Positions 6,589-14,839 of a stretch of DNA of 21,858 nucleotides are shown here, one piece after another; the first letter of the stretch is position 1; the number at the start of each line of letters is the position of its first letter. The translations under genes and the position numbers were made by a program. The notes beneath the pieces are model-generated. The model saw only the letters and a list, made by a program, of their open reading frames with translations. It had not been told where the DNA came from and made no database searches. The stretch spans positions 1 through 21,858 of the forward strand of contig JBJTBE010000100.1 of assembly GCA_046091165.1 (NCBI GenBank), given 5' to 3'. This DNA comes from F1-60-MAGs163 sp046091165. GTDB lineage: Bacteria; Actinomycetota; Thermoleophilia; Solirubrobacterales; Solirubrobacteraceae.

Positions 6589-7757
6589 TGCTCCGCGTCG
6601 GCGAGCACTTCGAGCGGACCGACACCGGCCGCCAGCGGCGGGTAAACGAAGACGCCTTCCACGCGCGCGCGCCGCTCTTTGCCGTGGCCGACGGGATGGG
6701 CGGCGCCCAGGCCGGCGAGGTCGCCTCCGGGACCGCGGTGGAGACGATCGCCGCCGGGATCCCCTCCGATGGCGTAACGGTCGAGGCGCGCCTCGCCCTC
6801 GCAGTGCGTGAGGCCAACGGCCGGATCCAGGACCTCTCGGTCAGCGACGACGAGCGCGCCGGGATGGGCACCACCCTCACCGCCGCCTGGGTGGGGGAGA
6901 AGGAGGTAACGCTCGTCCACGTGGGCGACAGCCGCTGCTACCGCTGGCGAGAGGGTCGCCTCGAGCGGCTGACCGACGACCACTCCCTCGTGGAGGAGAT
7001 GGTTCGCCAGGGTCGCCTGACCCCCGAGGAGGCGGCGATCCACCCGCAGCGCTCGATCATCACCCGGGCGCTGGGCCCGGAGGCCGATGTCGAGCCCGAC
7101 ACCCTTACCGTCCCCGCCCGCGGGGACGACCTCTTCCTGCTCTGCAGCGACGGGCTCACCTCGATGATCGGAGAGGACGAGATCGCCGAGGTCCTCGCCT
7201 CCACCGGCAGCCTCGAGGTGGCCGGCCGGGCCCTGGTCGATCGGGCAAACGAGGCCGGCGGCCGCGACAACATCACCGTCGTCCTCTTCCGCCTCGAGGG
7301 CGTCGGTACCACCGCCGAGGAAGAGGTCGAGCTGACGCGGCTGAACATGGAGGCCGTCGCGGTACCGGCCGCAGCCGCGCCGGCCGCGGCGGCGGTCGAG
7401 CGCCGCGCCCCGAGAGCCCCGCGCGAGCCGGAGAAGAGGCGCGGCTGGCGGCCGGGCATCGGCACTCTCCTGATCGTGGTGCTGGTCTTCGTGGTCGCCT
7501 CCGCCGGATTCCTGGCCTCCCAGGCCGTCTACTTCGTCGGCTCCGACAGCGAGGGCTTCGTCACCGTCTACCAGGGGGTGCCCTACGAGCTGCCGGCCGG
7601 GATCGCCCTCTACCGGGAGGACTACGCCTCCGGGCTGAACATCAGCCAGCTCCCGCCGGCCCAGCGCCAGACCGTCGGCGAGCACCAGATGCGCTCGCTG
7701 GCCGACGCCAACGACCTCGTCCGCCAGCTCGAGACCGGCCGCCTGGGGGTTCCTTGA
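6588..7757 (+). CDS. pstP: PP2C-family Ser/Thr protein phosphatase (PstP type)
   Basis: This 389-residue phosphatase should reverse Ser/Thr kinase signalling at the membrane. The cytoplasmic PP2C domain (about 1-238) shows VNEDA (19-23), ADGMGG (34-39), GMGTTLTA, GDSRCYRW (113-120), CSDGLT (186-191) and GGRDNIT (224-230). The metal-binding aspartates D35, D188 and D227 are present. An Ala/Pro linker and a basic stretch lead to one membrane span (about 291-313), then an extracellular tail of about 75 residues with no recognised domain. This is the layout of mycobacterial PstP, whose substrates include PknA, PknB and the PBP/RodA machinery. Its TGA overlaps the next gene's TTG start as TTGA. 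Confidence 0.94.
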   Translation: MLRVGEHFERTDTGRQRRVNEDAFHARAPLFAVADGMGGAQAGEVASGTAVETIAAGIPSDGVTVEARLALAVREANGRIQDLSVSDDERAGMGTTLTAAWVGEKEVTLVHVGDSRCYRWREGRLERLTDDHSLVEEMVRQGRLTPEEAAIHPQRSIITRALGPEADVEPDTLTVPARGDDLFLLCSDGLTSMIGEDEIAEVLASTGSLEVAGRALVDRANEAGGRDNITVVLFRLEGVGTTAEEEVELTRLNMEAVAVPAAAAPAAAAVERRAPRAPREPEKRRGWRPGIGTLLIVVLVFVVASAGFLASQAVYFVGSDSEGFVTVYQGVPYELPAGIALYREDYASGLNISQLPPAQRQTVGEHQMRSLADANDLVRQLETGRLGVP

Positions 7758-9049
7758 GCGCGCGCAACCGCGAGCTCGTCGGGCTGATTCCCGCCTCGCT
7801 GCTGGTCGTGGCCGGCTTCGGGGCGGTCTTCGTCCAGGAGTCGGCGATCCTCGGCGACCTCTCGCTGACCTACGGCGCGATCTTCCTCGGCCTCTGCCTC
7901 CTGGCCCACGTGGTGGTCCGGATCCGGCTACCCGACGCCGACCCGTACGTGCTGCCGATCGTCGCCGTCCTGGCGGGAGTCGGCCTGGTCGTCATCTACC
8001 GCCTGAACGAGACGCTGGCCCGCGACCAGGCGACCTGGTTCGTCATCGGCCTGATCGCCTTCACGCTGACGATCTTCGTGCTGCGCGATTACCGGGTGCT
8101 CGAGCGCTACCGGTACGTGATCGCCGCCGGCAGCATCCTGCTCCTGCTGCTGCCGCGCATCCCCGGTGTAGGCGCGCAGGTCAACGGCGCCTACCTGGGG
8201 ATCGAGATCGGCCCCATCAGTTTCCAGCCCGCGGAGTTCGCCAAGATCGGGATCATCATCTTCCTGGCGAGCTACCTGCGGGACACCCGCTCGCTGCTGG
8301 TGGACCGCAAGAAGTTCGGGATCACCGTCCCCCGCCTCAAGCACATCGGCCCGCTGCTCCTGGTCTGGGGGCTGGCAATGCTGATGCTGGTCTTCATCCG
8401 CGACCTGGGCTCCTCGGTGATGTTCTTCGGGGGCTTCCTGGCCATGCTCTACGTGGCCACCAACCGGCTGGTCTTCCCGGTCGTCGGCCTCGGGCTGTTC
8501 GCCCTTGGCGCCTGGTTCTTCTCGGCCACCGTCGGCCACGTCGGCGACCGCATCGAGGCCTGGCAGAACCCGTTCGACCCCAGGCTCTACGAGCAGGTCG
8601 GCGGGAGCTACCAGATCGCCCAATCGCTCTTCGCCCAGGCCGACGGTGGCATGTGGGGGCAGGGCTTCGGCCAGGCGCTGGTGCGCGTCGGTGACAGCCC
8701 GATCCTCCCGGCCGCCCAGACCGACCTCATCTATGCGGTGATCGTCAACGAGCTCGGCCTCGTGGGGGCGATCGCCCTGCTGCTCGTCTACCTCCTGCTC
8801 GTCGAGCGCGGCTTCCGGATCGCCGTGCTGGCCCGCGACTCGTTCTCCAAGCTCCTGGCCACCGGGCTGACCACGGTCATCGCCCTCCAGGTGTTCGTGA
8901 TCGTCGGGGGCGTAACCAAGGTCATCCCGCTCACCGGCGTCACGCTCCCCTTCGTCTCCTACGGCGGCTCGTCGATCGTCGCCAACTTCGTGATCGTCGC
9001 CCTGCTGCTGCTGGTCTCCGACCGCGCGCGACGCGAGGCGCGCAGATGA
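7754..9049 (+). CDS. rodA: SEDS peptidoglycan glycosyltransferase (RodA/FtsW family)
   Basis: This 431-residue polytopic membrane protein of the FtsW/RodA/SpoVE family polymerises lipid II into glycan strands with its partner class B PBP. About ten to twelve spans are visible. Conserved pieces include QPAEFAKIG, FIRDLGSSVMFFGGF, the long outer loop with AAQTDLIYAVIVNELGLVGA (its Asp matches the catalytic Asp of the HTDFIF motif), and the terminal GVTLPFVSYGGSS. Synteny with mycobacterial Rv0017c favours RodA over FtsW, but sequence alone does not settle this. The start is a rare TTG inside the TTGA overlap with pstP, so its translation probably depends on termination of pstP. Its stop overlaps the PBP start as ATGA. 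Confidence 0.94.
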   Translation: MSARNRELVGLIPASLLVVAGFGAVFVQESAILGDLSLTYGAIFLGLCLLAHVVVRIRLPDADPYVLPIVAVLAGVGLVVIYRLNETLARDQATWFVIGLIAFTLTIFVLRDYRVLERYRYVIAAGSILLLLLPRIPGVGAQVNGAYLGIEIGPISFQPAEFAKIGIIIFLASYLRDTRSLLVDRKKFGITVPRLKHIGPLLLVWGLAMLMLVFIRDLGSSVMFFGGFLAMLYVATNRLVFPVVGLGLFALGAWFFSATVGHVGDRIEAWQNPFDPRLYEQVGGSYQIAQSLFAQADGGMWGQGFGQALVRVGDSPILPAAQTDLIYAVIVNELGLVGAIALLLVYLLLVERGFRIAVLARDSFSKLLATGLTTVIALQVFVIVGGVTKVIPLTGVTLPFVSYGGSSIVANFVIVALLLLVSDRARREARR

Positions 9050-10488
9050 ATGGCCCGATCATCCGTGTCTTCGGCGTCACGCTGGTGCTCTTCGGCCTTC
9101 TCGCCTTCTTCACCCTGCGCTGGACCGTCCTGGAGCGAAACGAGCTCGAGGACAACCCGCAGAACAAGCGCGCCCTCCTGGCCCAGCAGAAGATCAAGCG
9201 CGGCTCGATCTTCGCCGGCGACGGCACGCTCCTGGCCCGCTCCCTGCGCCGCCAGGACGACACCTACACCCGCACCTACCCGCTCGACGGGCTGTTCGCC
9301 CAGGCCGTCGGCTACTCCTACCTCAACCCCGGCACCGCCGGCCTCGAGCGCTTCTACAACGGGCAGCTCACCGGCCGCACCCAGGGGATCGAGAACACGC
9401 TGCGAAAGCTCCAGGGCAAGCGCGAGGAGGGCAACACGCTGCGGACCGCGCTGGACCCGGCCGCCCAGCGGGTGGCGATCGAGCAGCTCGCGGGCCGGGC
9501 CGGCGCCGTCGTGGCGCTCAACCCCCGCGACGGGAGGGTCGAGGTGATGGCCTCGATCCCCGACTACAACCCCAACAGCCTGCGCAGCGCCAAGGCCACC
9601 AGTGCGCTCAACCAGGCCCCCGGCGCACCGCTGCTCAACCGCAACACCGCCGGCCTCTACCCGCCGGGCTCCACCTTCAAGGCGGTCACCGCCATCGCCG
9701 CGCTCGACTCGGGGCGCTTCACGCCCGACTCGGTGCTCAGCGGCAAGAACGGCCTGCCGATCTCCGGCGTCCCGCTCAACAATGCCGGCGGCGAGGAGTA
9801 CGGCGAGATCGACATGGGCACCGCGCTGACCCAGTCGGTCAACACCTGGTGGGCCCAGGTCGGGGAGCAGCTCGGCAAGCGGACGATGCAGCGCTACACC
9901 GAGCGCCTGGGCTTCGGCCGCAAGGTCCCCGTGGACCTGCCGCCCAACGAGCGCCTGGCCAGCGGCGACTACTGCACCCGGGACGGGCAGAGGGAGCTGG
10001 TGAAGCTGACCTCCAGCTGCGTCGACATCGGCCGCACGGCGATCGGCCAGGACAAGCTCCTGGCCACGCCGCTGCAGATGGCGATGGTTGCCGCGGCGAT
10101 CGGCAACCGGGGCGTGCTCATGCACCCCCTGATCGGGACCCGCACGATCGACCCGGAGGGCCGGACCGCCCTCGACATCCAGCCGCGCACCTACTCGCGC
10201 GTCATGTCCTCGCAGACCGCGTCGGAGCTGACGGCGATGATGACGCGCGTGGTGCAGGAGGGAACCGGAACGGCCGCGGCGCTCGAGGGGATCGACGTGG
10301 CCGGCAAGACCGGCACCGCCGAGCGCAACGTCGAGCAGAACATCACGCAGCCCTGGTTCATCGGCTTCGCTCCGGCCGACAACCCGCAGGTCGCGATCGC
10401 GGTCACGATCGAGAAGACGGTCGGGGGCTTCGGCGGGACCGACGCCGCCCCGATCGCCAAGGCGGTAATGGAGGCGCTGCTGCGATGA
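9046..10488 (+). CDS. pbpA: class B penicillin-binding protein (PbpA type)
   Basis: This 480-residue transpeptidase has one N-terminal membrane anchor (about 5-25), a short dimerisation region and a periplasmic-side transpeptidase domain (about 150-480). The active-site motifs are complete: STFK with Ser209 and Lys212, SVN at 264-266 and KTGTAE from Lys421. It should cross-link peptidoglycan stem peptides and work as the cognate partner of the SEDS protein encoded immediately upstream. The compact N-terminal region matches mycobacterial PbpA rather than the longer FtsI/PbpB. There are no PASTA repeats. The start ATG overlaps the rodA stop as ATGA, and its own stop overlaps the pknB start in the same way. 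Confidence 0.95.
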   Translation: MNGPIIRVFGVTLVLFGLLAFFTLRWTVLERNELEDNPQNKRALLAQQKIKRGSIFAGDGTLLARSLRRQDDTYTRTYPLDGLFAQAVGYSYLNPGTAGLERFYNGQLTGRTQGIENTLRKLQGKREEGNTLRTALDPAAQRVAIEQLAGRAGAVVALNPRDGRVEVMASIPDYNPNSLRSAKATSALNQAPGAPLLNRNTAGLYPPGSTFKAVTAIAALDSGRFTPDSVLSGKNGLPISGVPLNNAGGEEYGEIDMGTALTQSVNTWWAQVGEQLGKRTMQRYTERLGFGRKVPVDLPPNERLASGDYCTRDGQRELVKLTSSCVDIGRTAIGQDKLLATPLQMAMVAAAIGNRGVLMHPLIGTRTIDPEGRTALDIQPRTYSRVMSSQTASELTAMMTRVVQEGTGTAAALEGIDVAGKTGTAERNVEQNITQPWFIGFAPADNPQVAIAVTIEKTVGGFGGTDAAPIAKAVMEALLR

Positions 10489-12344
10489 CCCGCGACCTCG
10501 GGCCCGAGACCGTGATCGACGGCCGCTACCGGATCGAGCGCCGGATCGGCTCCGGCGGGATGGCCGACGTCTACCTGGCCAGCGACCTCCAGCTGGGCCG
10601 CGAGGTTGCGGTGAAGATCCTCCACCGCCGCTTCGCCCAGGACCCCGAGTTCGTCGAGCGCTTCCGGCGCGAGGCCTCCAACGCGGCCGGCCTCCAGCAC
10701 CAGCACATCGTCTCGGTCTACGACCGCGGCGAGTGGGACGGCACCTACTACATCGCCATGGAGTACCTCCAGGGCCGCTCCCTCAAGCAGATCATCCAGG
10801 ACTACGGCCCGCTCGACCCGGCGCTCGCCGCCGACCTGGCCTCCCAGATCCTCCGGGCCGAGCGCTTCGCCCACCGCCGCGGTGTGGTCCACCGGGACAT
10901 CAAGCCCCACAACGTGATCGTCGACGACGACGGGCTGGCCACGGTCACCGACTTCGGGATCGCCCGTGCCGGTGCCTCCGACATGACCCAGACCGGCTCG
11001 ATCATGGGCACCGCCCAGTACCTCTCGCCCGAGCAGGCCCAGGGGCAGCCGGTCGGCCCGGGCTCCGACCTCTACTCCACCGGCGTCGTGCTCTACGAGA
11101 TGGCCACCGGCAGCCTTCCCTTCGACGGGGAGAGCGCGGTGGCGATCGCCATGAAGCAGGTCGGCGAGCAGCCGCCGGCGCCGCGCGCGGTGAATCCCGC
11201 CGTTCCGCCGGCGCTGGAGGCGGTGATCCTCAAGGCGCTGGAGAAGGACCCGGCGCGCCGCTTCGCCAGCGCCGACGAGTTCATCGCCGCGCTCGACGCC
11301 GCCCAGCAGGGTGTCTTCCCCGACACCGCCCAGGTCGTCGTCCCCGTCGCCACGCCGGTCGCTGCCGGGCAGACCCAGGCCGGGATGTCCGGTGCGGCGC
11401 TGGCCGCCTCCGGCCAGGAGCAGGGCGACGGCGAGGACGGAGGCCCGAGCCGGCGCTGGTGGATCTTCGTGGCCGCCGGCGTGGTGGCCGCGGCGACGGT
11501 AATCGCGCTGCTGCTGATCCTCCGGGCCCCGCAGGTGACCGTTCCCTCGGTCGTCGGGAGCCAGGAGGCCGAGGCCCAGGCCGTCCTGGAGAAGGCCGGG
11601 TTCGACACCGAGTCCCAGCGGCGGCAGTCGGACAGCCCGAGGGGCCAGGTGATCGCTCAGGACCCGGCGGGGGGCGACAAGGCCGGCCGCGGCTCGACGG
11701 TGACGCTCACCGTCTCCGACGGGCCGAAGAGCCTGCCGGTGCCTTCGGTCAGCGGCCTTTCGGCCTCCCAGGCCAAGCGCCGGCTCGAGAACGCCGGGTT
11801 CAACGTGCGCGAGCGCGAGAAACCGGACGACAAGGTCCCGAGCGGGGACGCCGTCGAGACCCTGCCTCCCGAGGGCACGCCGACGCCGCTCGGCTCCACG
11901 GTGACCCTGGTCGTCTCGACCGGCAAGGAGAAGGTCGAGGTGCCGTCGGTGGTCGGCCAGAGCCGCCAGGACGCCGACACCACCCTGCGGGCCGCGGGCT
12001 TCGGGGTCAGCATCACCGAGCGCGAGAGCGCCACCGCCGAGCCGGGAACGGTGATCAGCCAGGACCCGGCCGGCGGGAGCGAGGCCGACCGGGGCTCGAC
12101 CGTCGCCATCGTCGTCGCGAAGAAGGCCACTACGGCCACGGTGCCCAATACGGTGGGCACCGATGAGGCGACGGCGATCGAGCGGATCCAGGGAGCGGGC
12201 TTCCGCGTGAGCATCGAGCGTGTGCCGGTGGGCGACGAGGCCGACGAGGGGACGGTCGTCGACCAGAGCCCGACCGGCGGCCGCGCCCCGGCCGGCTCGA
12301 CGGTGACGATCAGCGTGGGGCGCTTCGTGCCCCCGCCCGGCTGA
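10485..12344 (+). CDS. pknB: PASTA-domain Ser/Thr protein kinase (PknB type)
   Basis: The start is the ATG in the ATGA overlap, giving 619 residues. The kinase domain (about 14-275) has GSGGMADVY, Lys44, HRD at 136-138, DFG at 156-158 and an activation loop DMTQTGSIMGTAQYLSPEQ. The TQT pair matches the two autophosphorylated threonines of mycobacterial PknB. After a linker there is one membrane span (about 326-346). Four extracellular PASTA repeats follow, at about 350-414, 415-482, 483-550 and 551-617, each with the V-P-S/N-V-G start and a closing STV(T/A) strand. PASTA domains bind muropeptides or lipid II, so this is the envelope-sensing kinase of the operon. There is no separate pknA before it, unlike in mycobacteria. 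It overlaps ddl by one base (TGATG). Confidence 0.96.
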   Translation: MTRDLGPETVIDGRYRIERRIGSGGMADVYLASDLQLGREVAVKILHRRFAQDPEFVERFRREASNAAGLQHQHIVSVYDRGEWDGTYYIAMEYLQGRSLKQIIQDYGPLDPALAADLASQILRAERFAHRRGVVHRDIKPHNVIVDDDGLATVTDFGIARAGASDMTQTGSIMGTAQYLSPEQAQGQPVGPGSDLYSTGVVLYEMATGSLPFDGESAVAIAMKQVGEQPPAPRAVNPAVPPALEAVILKALEKDPARRFASADEFIAALDAAQQGVFPDTAQVVVPVATPVAAGQTQAGMSGAALAASGQEQGDGEDGGPSRRWWIFVAAGVVAAATVIALLLILRAPQVTVPSVVGSQEAEAQAVLEKAGFDTESQRRQSDSPRGQVIAQDPAGGDKAGRGSTVTLTVSDGPKSLPVPSVSGLSASQAKRRLENAGFNVREREKPDDKVPSGDAVETLPPEGTPTPLGSTVTLVVSTGKEKVEVPSVVGQSRQDADTTLRAAGFGVSITERESATAEPGTVISQDPAGGSEADRGSTVAIVVAKKATTATVPNTVGTDEATAIERIQGAGFRVSIERVPVGDEADEGTVVDQSPTGGRAPAGSTVTISVGRFVPPPG

Positions 12345-13345
12345 TGCGCGTCGCCGTCCTGAGCGGGGGCCGTTCCAGCGAGCACGAGATCTCGCTGGTC
12401 AGCGGCGCCGCCGTGGCCGGCGGGCTGCGCGAGGCCGGCCACGAGGTGCTCGAGGTGACCCTCGACCGTGACGGCGGCTGGAGCTTCGAGGGGGAAGGGC
12501 TCGAGATGCGGCCCGGGGCCGGCCTGCTCGGGGCCGACGCCGTCTTCCCGGTGCTTCACGGCCCCTACGGCGAGGACGGCACCGTCCAGGGTCTGCTCGA
12601 GATCCTCGACGTCGCCTACGTGGGCTCCGGCGTCTCGGCCTCGGCGATCTGCGTCGACAAGATCCGCTTCAAGGAGGCGGCCGCCGGCGCCGGGCTGCCG
12701 CAGGTCGACTGGGTCGGCCTGGTCGAGGGCGAGCCCGCGGCCCAGCGGGAGGCGGCGCTGGCCCGCGTCGCCGCGCTGGGCTCCCCGGTCTTCGTCAAGC
12801 CGGCCCGGCTGGGCTCCTCGGTCGGGATCGTGCGCGTGGCCGGCGAGGAGGAGCTCGCGCCGGCGCTCGAGGTCGCCTTCGGCCACGACCCCAGGGTGAT
12901 CGTCGAGGCCGCCTCCGGCGGGCTGGAGGTCGAGGTGGGCGTGCTCGGCTCGACCTGGGCGCCCGAGGTCTCGGTCCCCGGCGAGATCATCGTCAAGGGA
13001 AGCGAGTCGCCCGGTGGCTGGTACGACTACGCGGCCAAGTACAAGGAGGGCGGGATGGAGCTCCAGGTTCCGGCCCGGGTCTCCGAGCGGGCGGCGGCGA
13101 GGATCGGGGAGGAGGCTCGCTCGGCCTTCACGCGGATCGGCTGCAGCGGCCTGGCCCGGGTCGACTTCTTCGTCGAGGGCGACGACGTCCTGGTCAACGA
13201 GATCAACACGATCCCCGGCTTCACCCCGACCAGCGTCTACTCGGCCCTCTGGGAGGCCAGCGGCGTGCCCTACCCGCAGCTCTGCGACCGGCTCGTGCAG
13301 ATCGCGGTCGCCGACCAGGCCGAGCGCCGGCGCCACACCTTCTGA
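12344..13345 (+). CDS. ddl: D-alanine--D-alanine ligase
   Basis: This 333-residue ATP-grasp ligase joins two D-alanines using ATP to make the dipeptide that MurF adds to the peptidoglycan precursor. The N-terminal domain has GGRSSEHEISLVSG (Glu13 and Glu15) and HGPYGEDGT from His72, then GSGVSASAICVDK. The ATP-binding part shows KPARLGSSVGI. The metal and substrate motif EINTIPGFTPTS (Glu286, Asn288) is followed by LWEASGV. The length is normal. It is the last gene of the operon, coupled to pknB by a TGATG overlap. That position is unlike mycobacteria, where ddl is elsewhere, and it ties a precursor enzyme to the kinase's transcript. Its TGA directly abuts the stop codon of the opposing kinase gene. 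Confidence 0.96.
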   Translation: MRVAVLSGGRSSEHEISLVSGAAVAGGLREAGHEVLEVTLDRDGGWSFEGEGLEMRPGAGLLGADAVFPVLHGPYGEDGTVQGLLEILDVAYVGSGVSASAICVDKIRFKEAAAGAGLPQVDWVGLVEGEPAAQREAALARVAALGSPVFVKPARLGSSVGIVRVAGEEELAPALEVAFGHDPRVIVEAASGGLEVEVGVLGSTWAPEVSVPGEIIVKGSESPGGWYDYAAKYKEGGMELQVPARVSERAAARIGEEARSAFTRIGCSGLARVDFFVEGDDVLVNEINTIPGFTPTSVYSALWEASGVPYPQLCDRLVQIAVADQAERRRHTF

Positions 13346-14839
13346 TCAGCGGTAGAGGAAGACCTCGCTGATCTTCACGGCCTCCTGGCCGGCCGCGAAG
13401 CCCTCGATCCACACCAGGTACCAGCGCAGCGCCTGCCCCCCGGTGTCGAGCGGCACCTTGGTGCGCGTGGTGGCGGAGGGGATGGTGCCGATCTCCTTCC
13501 AGCCCGGGTCGGTCGCCGCCGCCGGCGGCGCCGGGCCGGTGGCGCCGAGCACGCGCCCGCGCCAGCCCGGGGTCGGGGTGACGATGTCCATCTCCCGGGC
13601 CTTCAGCGCCGGGTTGGCGTCGACCACGAGCCCCACGCCCGGCTTGGCGAGGTTCCCGTTCAGGTAGCTCTCCGTGGACCAGGTGGTGGAGCGGTCCCGG
13701 TCAACCGCGAACGGGGCCTCCTCGTCGTGCTCGGCGCTGTCGCCGGCCGGGTCGTAGGCGCTGACGGCGCCCTGGCTGAGGGAGACGGCGCTGAGGTTGC
13801 CCCCCGGCGCCGCGTCCTTGGTGCCGGTTCCCCGCTGGCCGAGCGAGAGGGCGACCGCCGCCACCGCCGCCCCGGCCAGCACCAGCGCGGCCAGGCCGGC
13901 GACCCAGCGCCTCGGGTGGCGGATCTTCGGCTCGACCCGCTCCCGCGTTCCCGAAGGCAGCGTCTCGAAGACGGCCGTGGCCTCGCCGGTGATCTGCCCC
14001 GAGCGGGAGGTCTCCACCGCGAGCGCCTCCTCGAGGTCGGCGATCATCGAGGAGGCGTCCGGGTAGCGGACCGAGAGGTCCTTGGCGGTGGCGTGGTCGA
14101 CGACCGAGGCGGTGGTGGTCGACATCCCCTGCCGGCGCTCCATCACGTCCGGCAGCTCGTCGCGCACGTGGCACATGGCGATCGCCACCTGGTTCTCGCC
14201 GTGGAACGGGACGTCGCCGGTGAGCATCTCGTAGAGCACGATGCCCAGCGAGTAGAGGTCGGACTGGGGGGTGACCGCGTGGCCCAGCGCCTGTTCGGGG
14301 CTGACGTAGTCGGTGGTTCCCAGCACGCGCCCGTCGGCTGTGAGCCCCTCGTCGATCAGCGAGCGGGCGATGCCGAAGTCGGTGACCCGCGCGCCGCCGT
14401 CCTCGTCGAGCAGCACGTTCTGGGGCTTGACGTCGCGGTGGACGATGTGGGCCTCGTGCGCGGCCTGCAGGCCGCGGGCGATCTCGATCGCGTAGGCCAC
14501 CGACTCCTCCACCGGAAGCGGGCCGCGCGAGCGGATCTGCTCCTTGAGGGTGGAGCCCTCCACGTACTCGAGGACGATGTACGGGGTGCTGTCCTGCTCG
14601 TCGGCGTCGATCACGCCCACCACGTACGGGGAGGAGAGCTTGGCGATCGCGCGGGCCTCGCGGCGGAAGCGCTCGATCTGGTCGCTGTCGCGGGCGACCT
14701 CGCGGTGCATCAGCTTCACGGCCACCGGCCGCTCGAGGGTCATGTCGAAGGCGAGGTAGACGGTCGACATGCCGCCCCGCCCGATCGGCCTGTCGATTCG
14801 GTAACGGTCTCCGAGGACCGTTCCGGCCTGCGCGCTCAC
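13346..14839 (-). CDS. Ser/Thr protein kinase with extracellular discoidin-like (MviN-type) domain
   Basis: The start is the GTG at 14839, in a GTGA overlap with purM, giving 497 residues. Longer in-frame extension through purM is rejected. The kinase domain (about 11-275) is intact: GRGGMSTVY, Lys42, HRD at 134-136, DFG at 154-156, an activation loop with GTTDYVSPEQ, and SDLYSLGIVLYEML. A linker and one membrane span (about 311-334) follow. The extracellular part (about 360-497) reads DRDRSTTWSTESY, PGVGLVVD, VTPTPGWRGRV, then RWYLVWIEGF and KISEVFLYR. This beta-rich pattern resembles the galactose-binding/discoidin-like C-terminal domain of mycobacterial MviN. In MviN that domain follows a pseudokinase, whereas this kinase keeps its catalytic residues. 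It has no PASTA repeats. It is last in the dedA-uppP-purM operon. Confidence 0.93.
   Translation of the reverse strand: MSAQAGTVLGDRYRIDRPIGRGGMSTVYLAFDMTLERPVAVKLMHREVARDSDQIERFRREARAIAKLSSPYVVGVIDADEQDSTPYIVLEYVEGSTLKEQIRSRGPLPVEESVAYAIEIARGLQAAHEAHIVHRDVKPQNVLLDEDGGARVTDFGIARSLIDEGLTADGRVLGTTDYVSPEQALGHAVTPQSDLYSLGIVLYEMLTGDVPFHGENQVAIAMCHVRDELPDVMERRQGMSTTTASVVDHATAKDLSVRYPDASSMIADLEEALAVETSRSGQITGEATAVFETLPSGTRERVEPKIRHPRRWVAGLAALVLAGAAVAAVALSLGQRGTGTKDAAPGGNLSAVSLSQGAVSAYDPAGDSAEHDEEAPFAVDRDRSTTWSTESYLNGNLAKPGVGLVVDANPALKAREMDIVTPTPGWRGRVLGATGPAPPAAATDPGWKEIGTIPSATTRTKVPLDTGGQALRWYLVWIEGFAAGQEAVKISEVFLYR

Noticed and set aside
9849..10484. Upstream extension of the pknB frame.
   Set aside because: It lies inside pbpA in another frame. 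The ATG at 10485 in the ATGA overlap gives the normal kinase N-terminus.
11520..12344. Tandem DNA repeats in the 3' part of pknB.
   Set aside because: The repetition is at protein level (four diverged PASTA domains). The DNA copies differ too much to count as a nucleotide repeat.
11657..13336. Long minus-strand open frame opposite pknB and ddl.
   Set aside because: It is antisense to two well-defined genes and shows no motif of its own.
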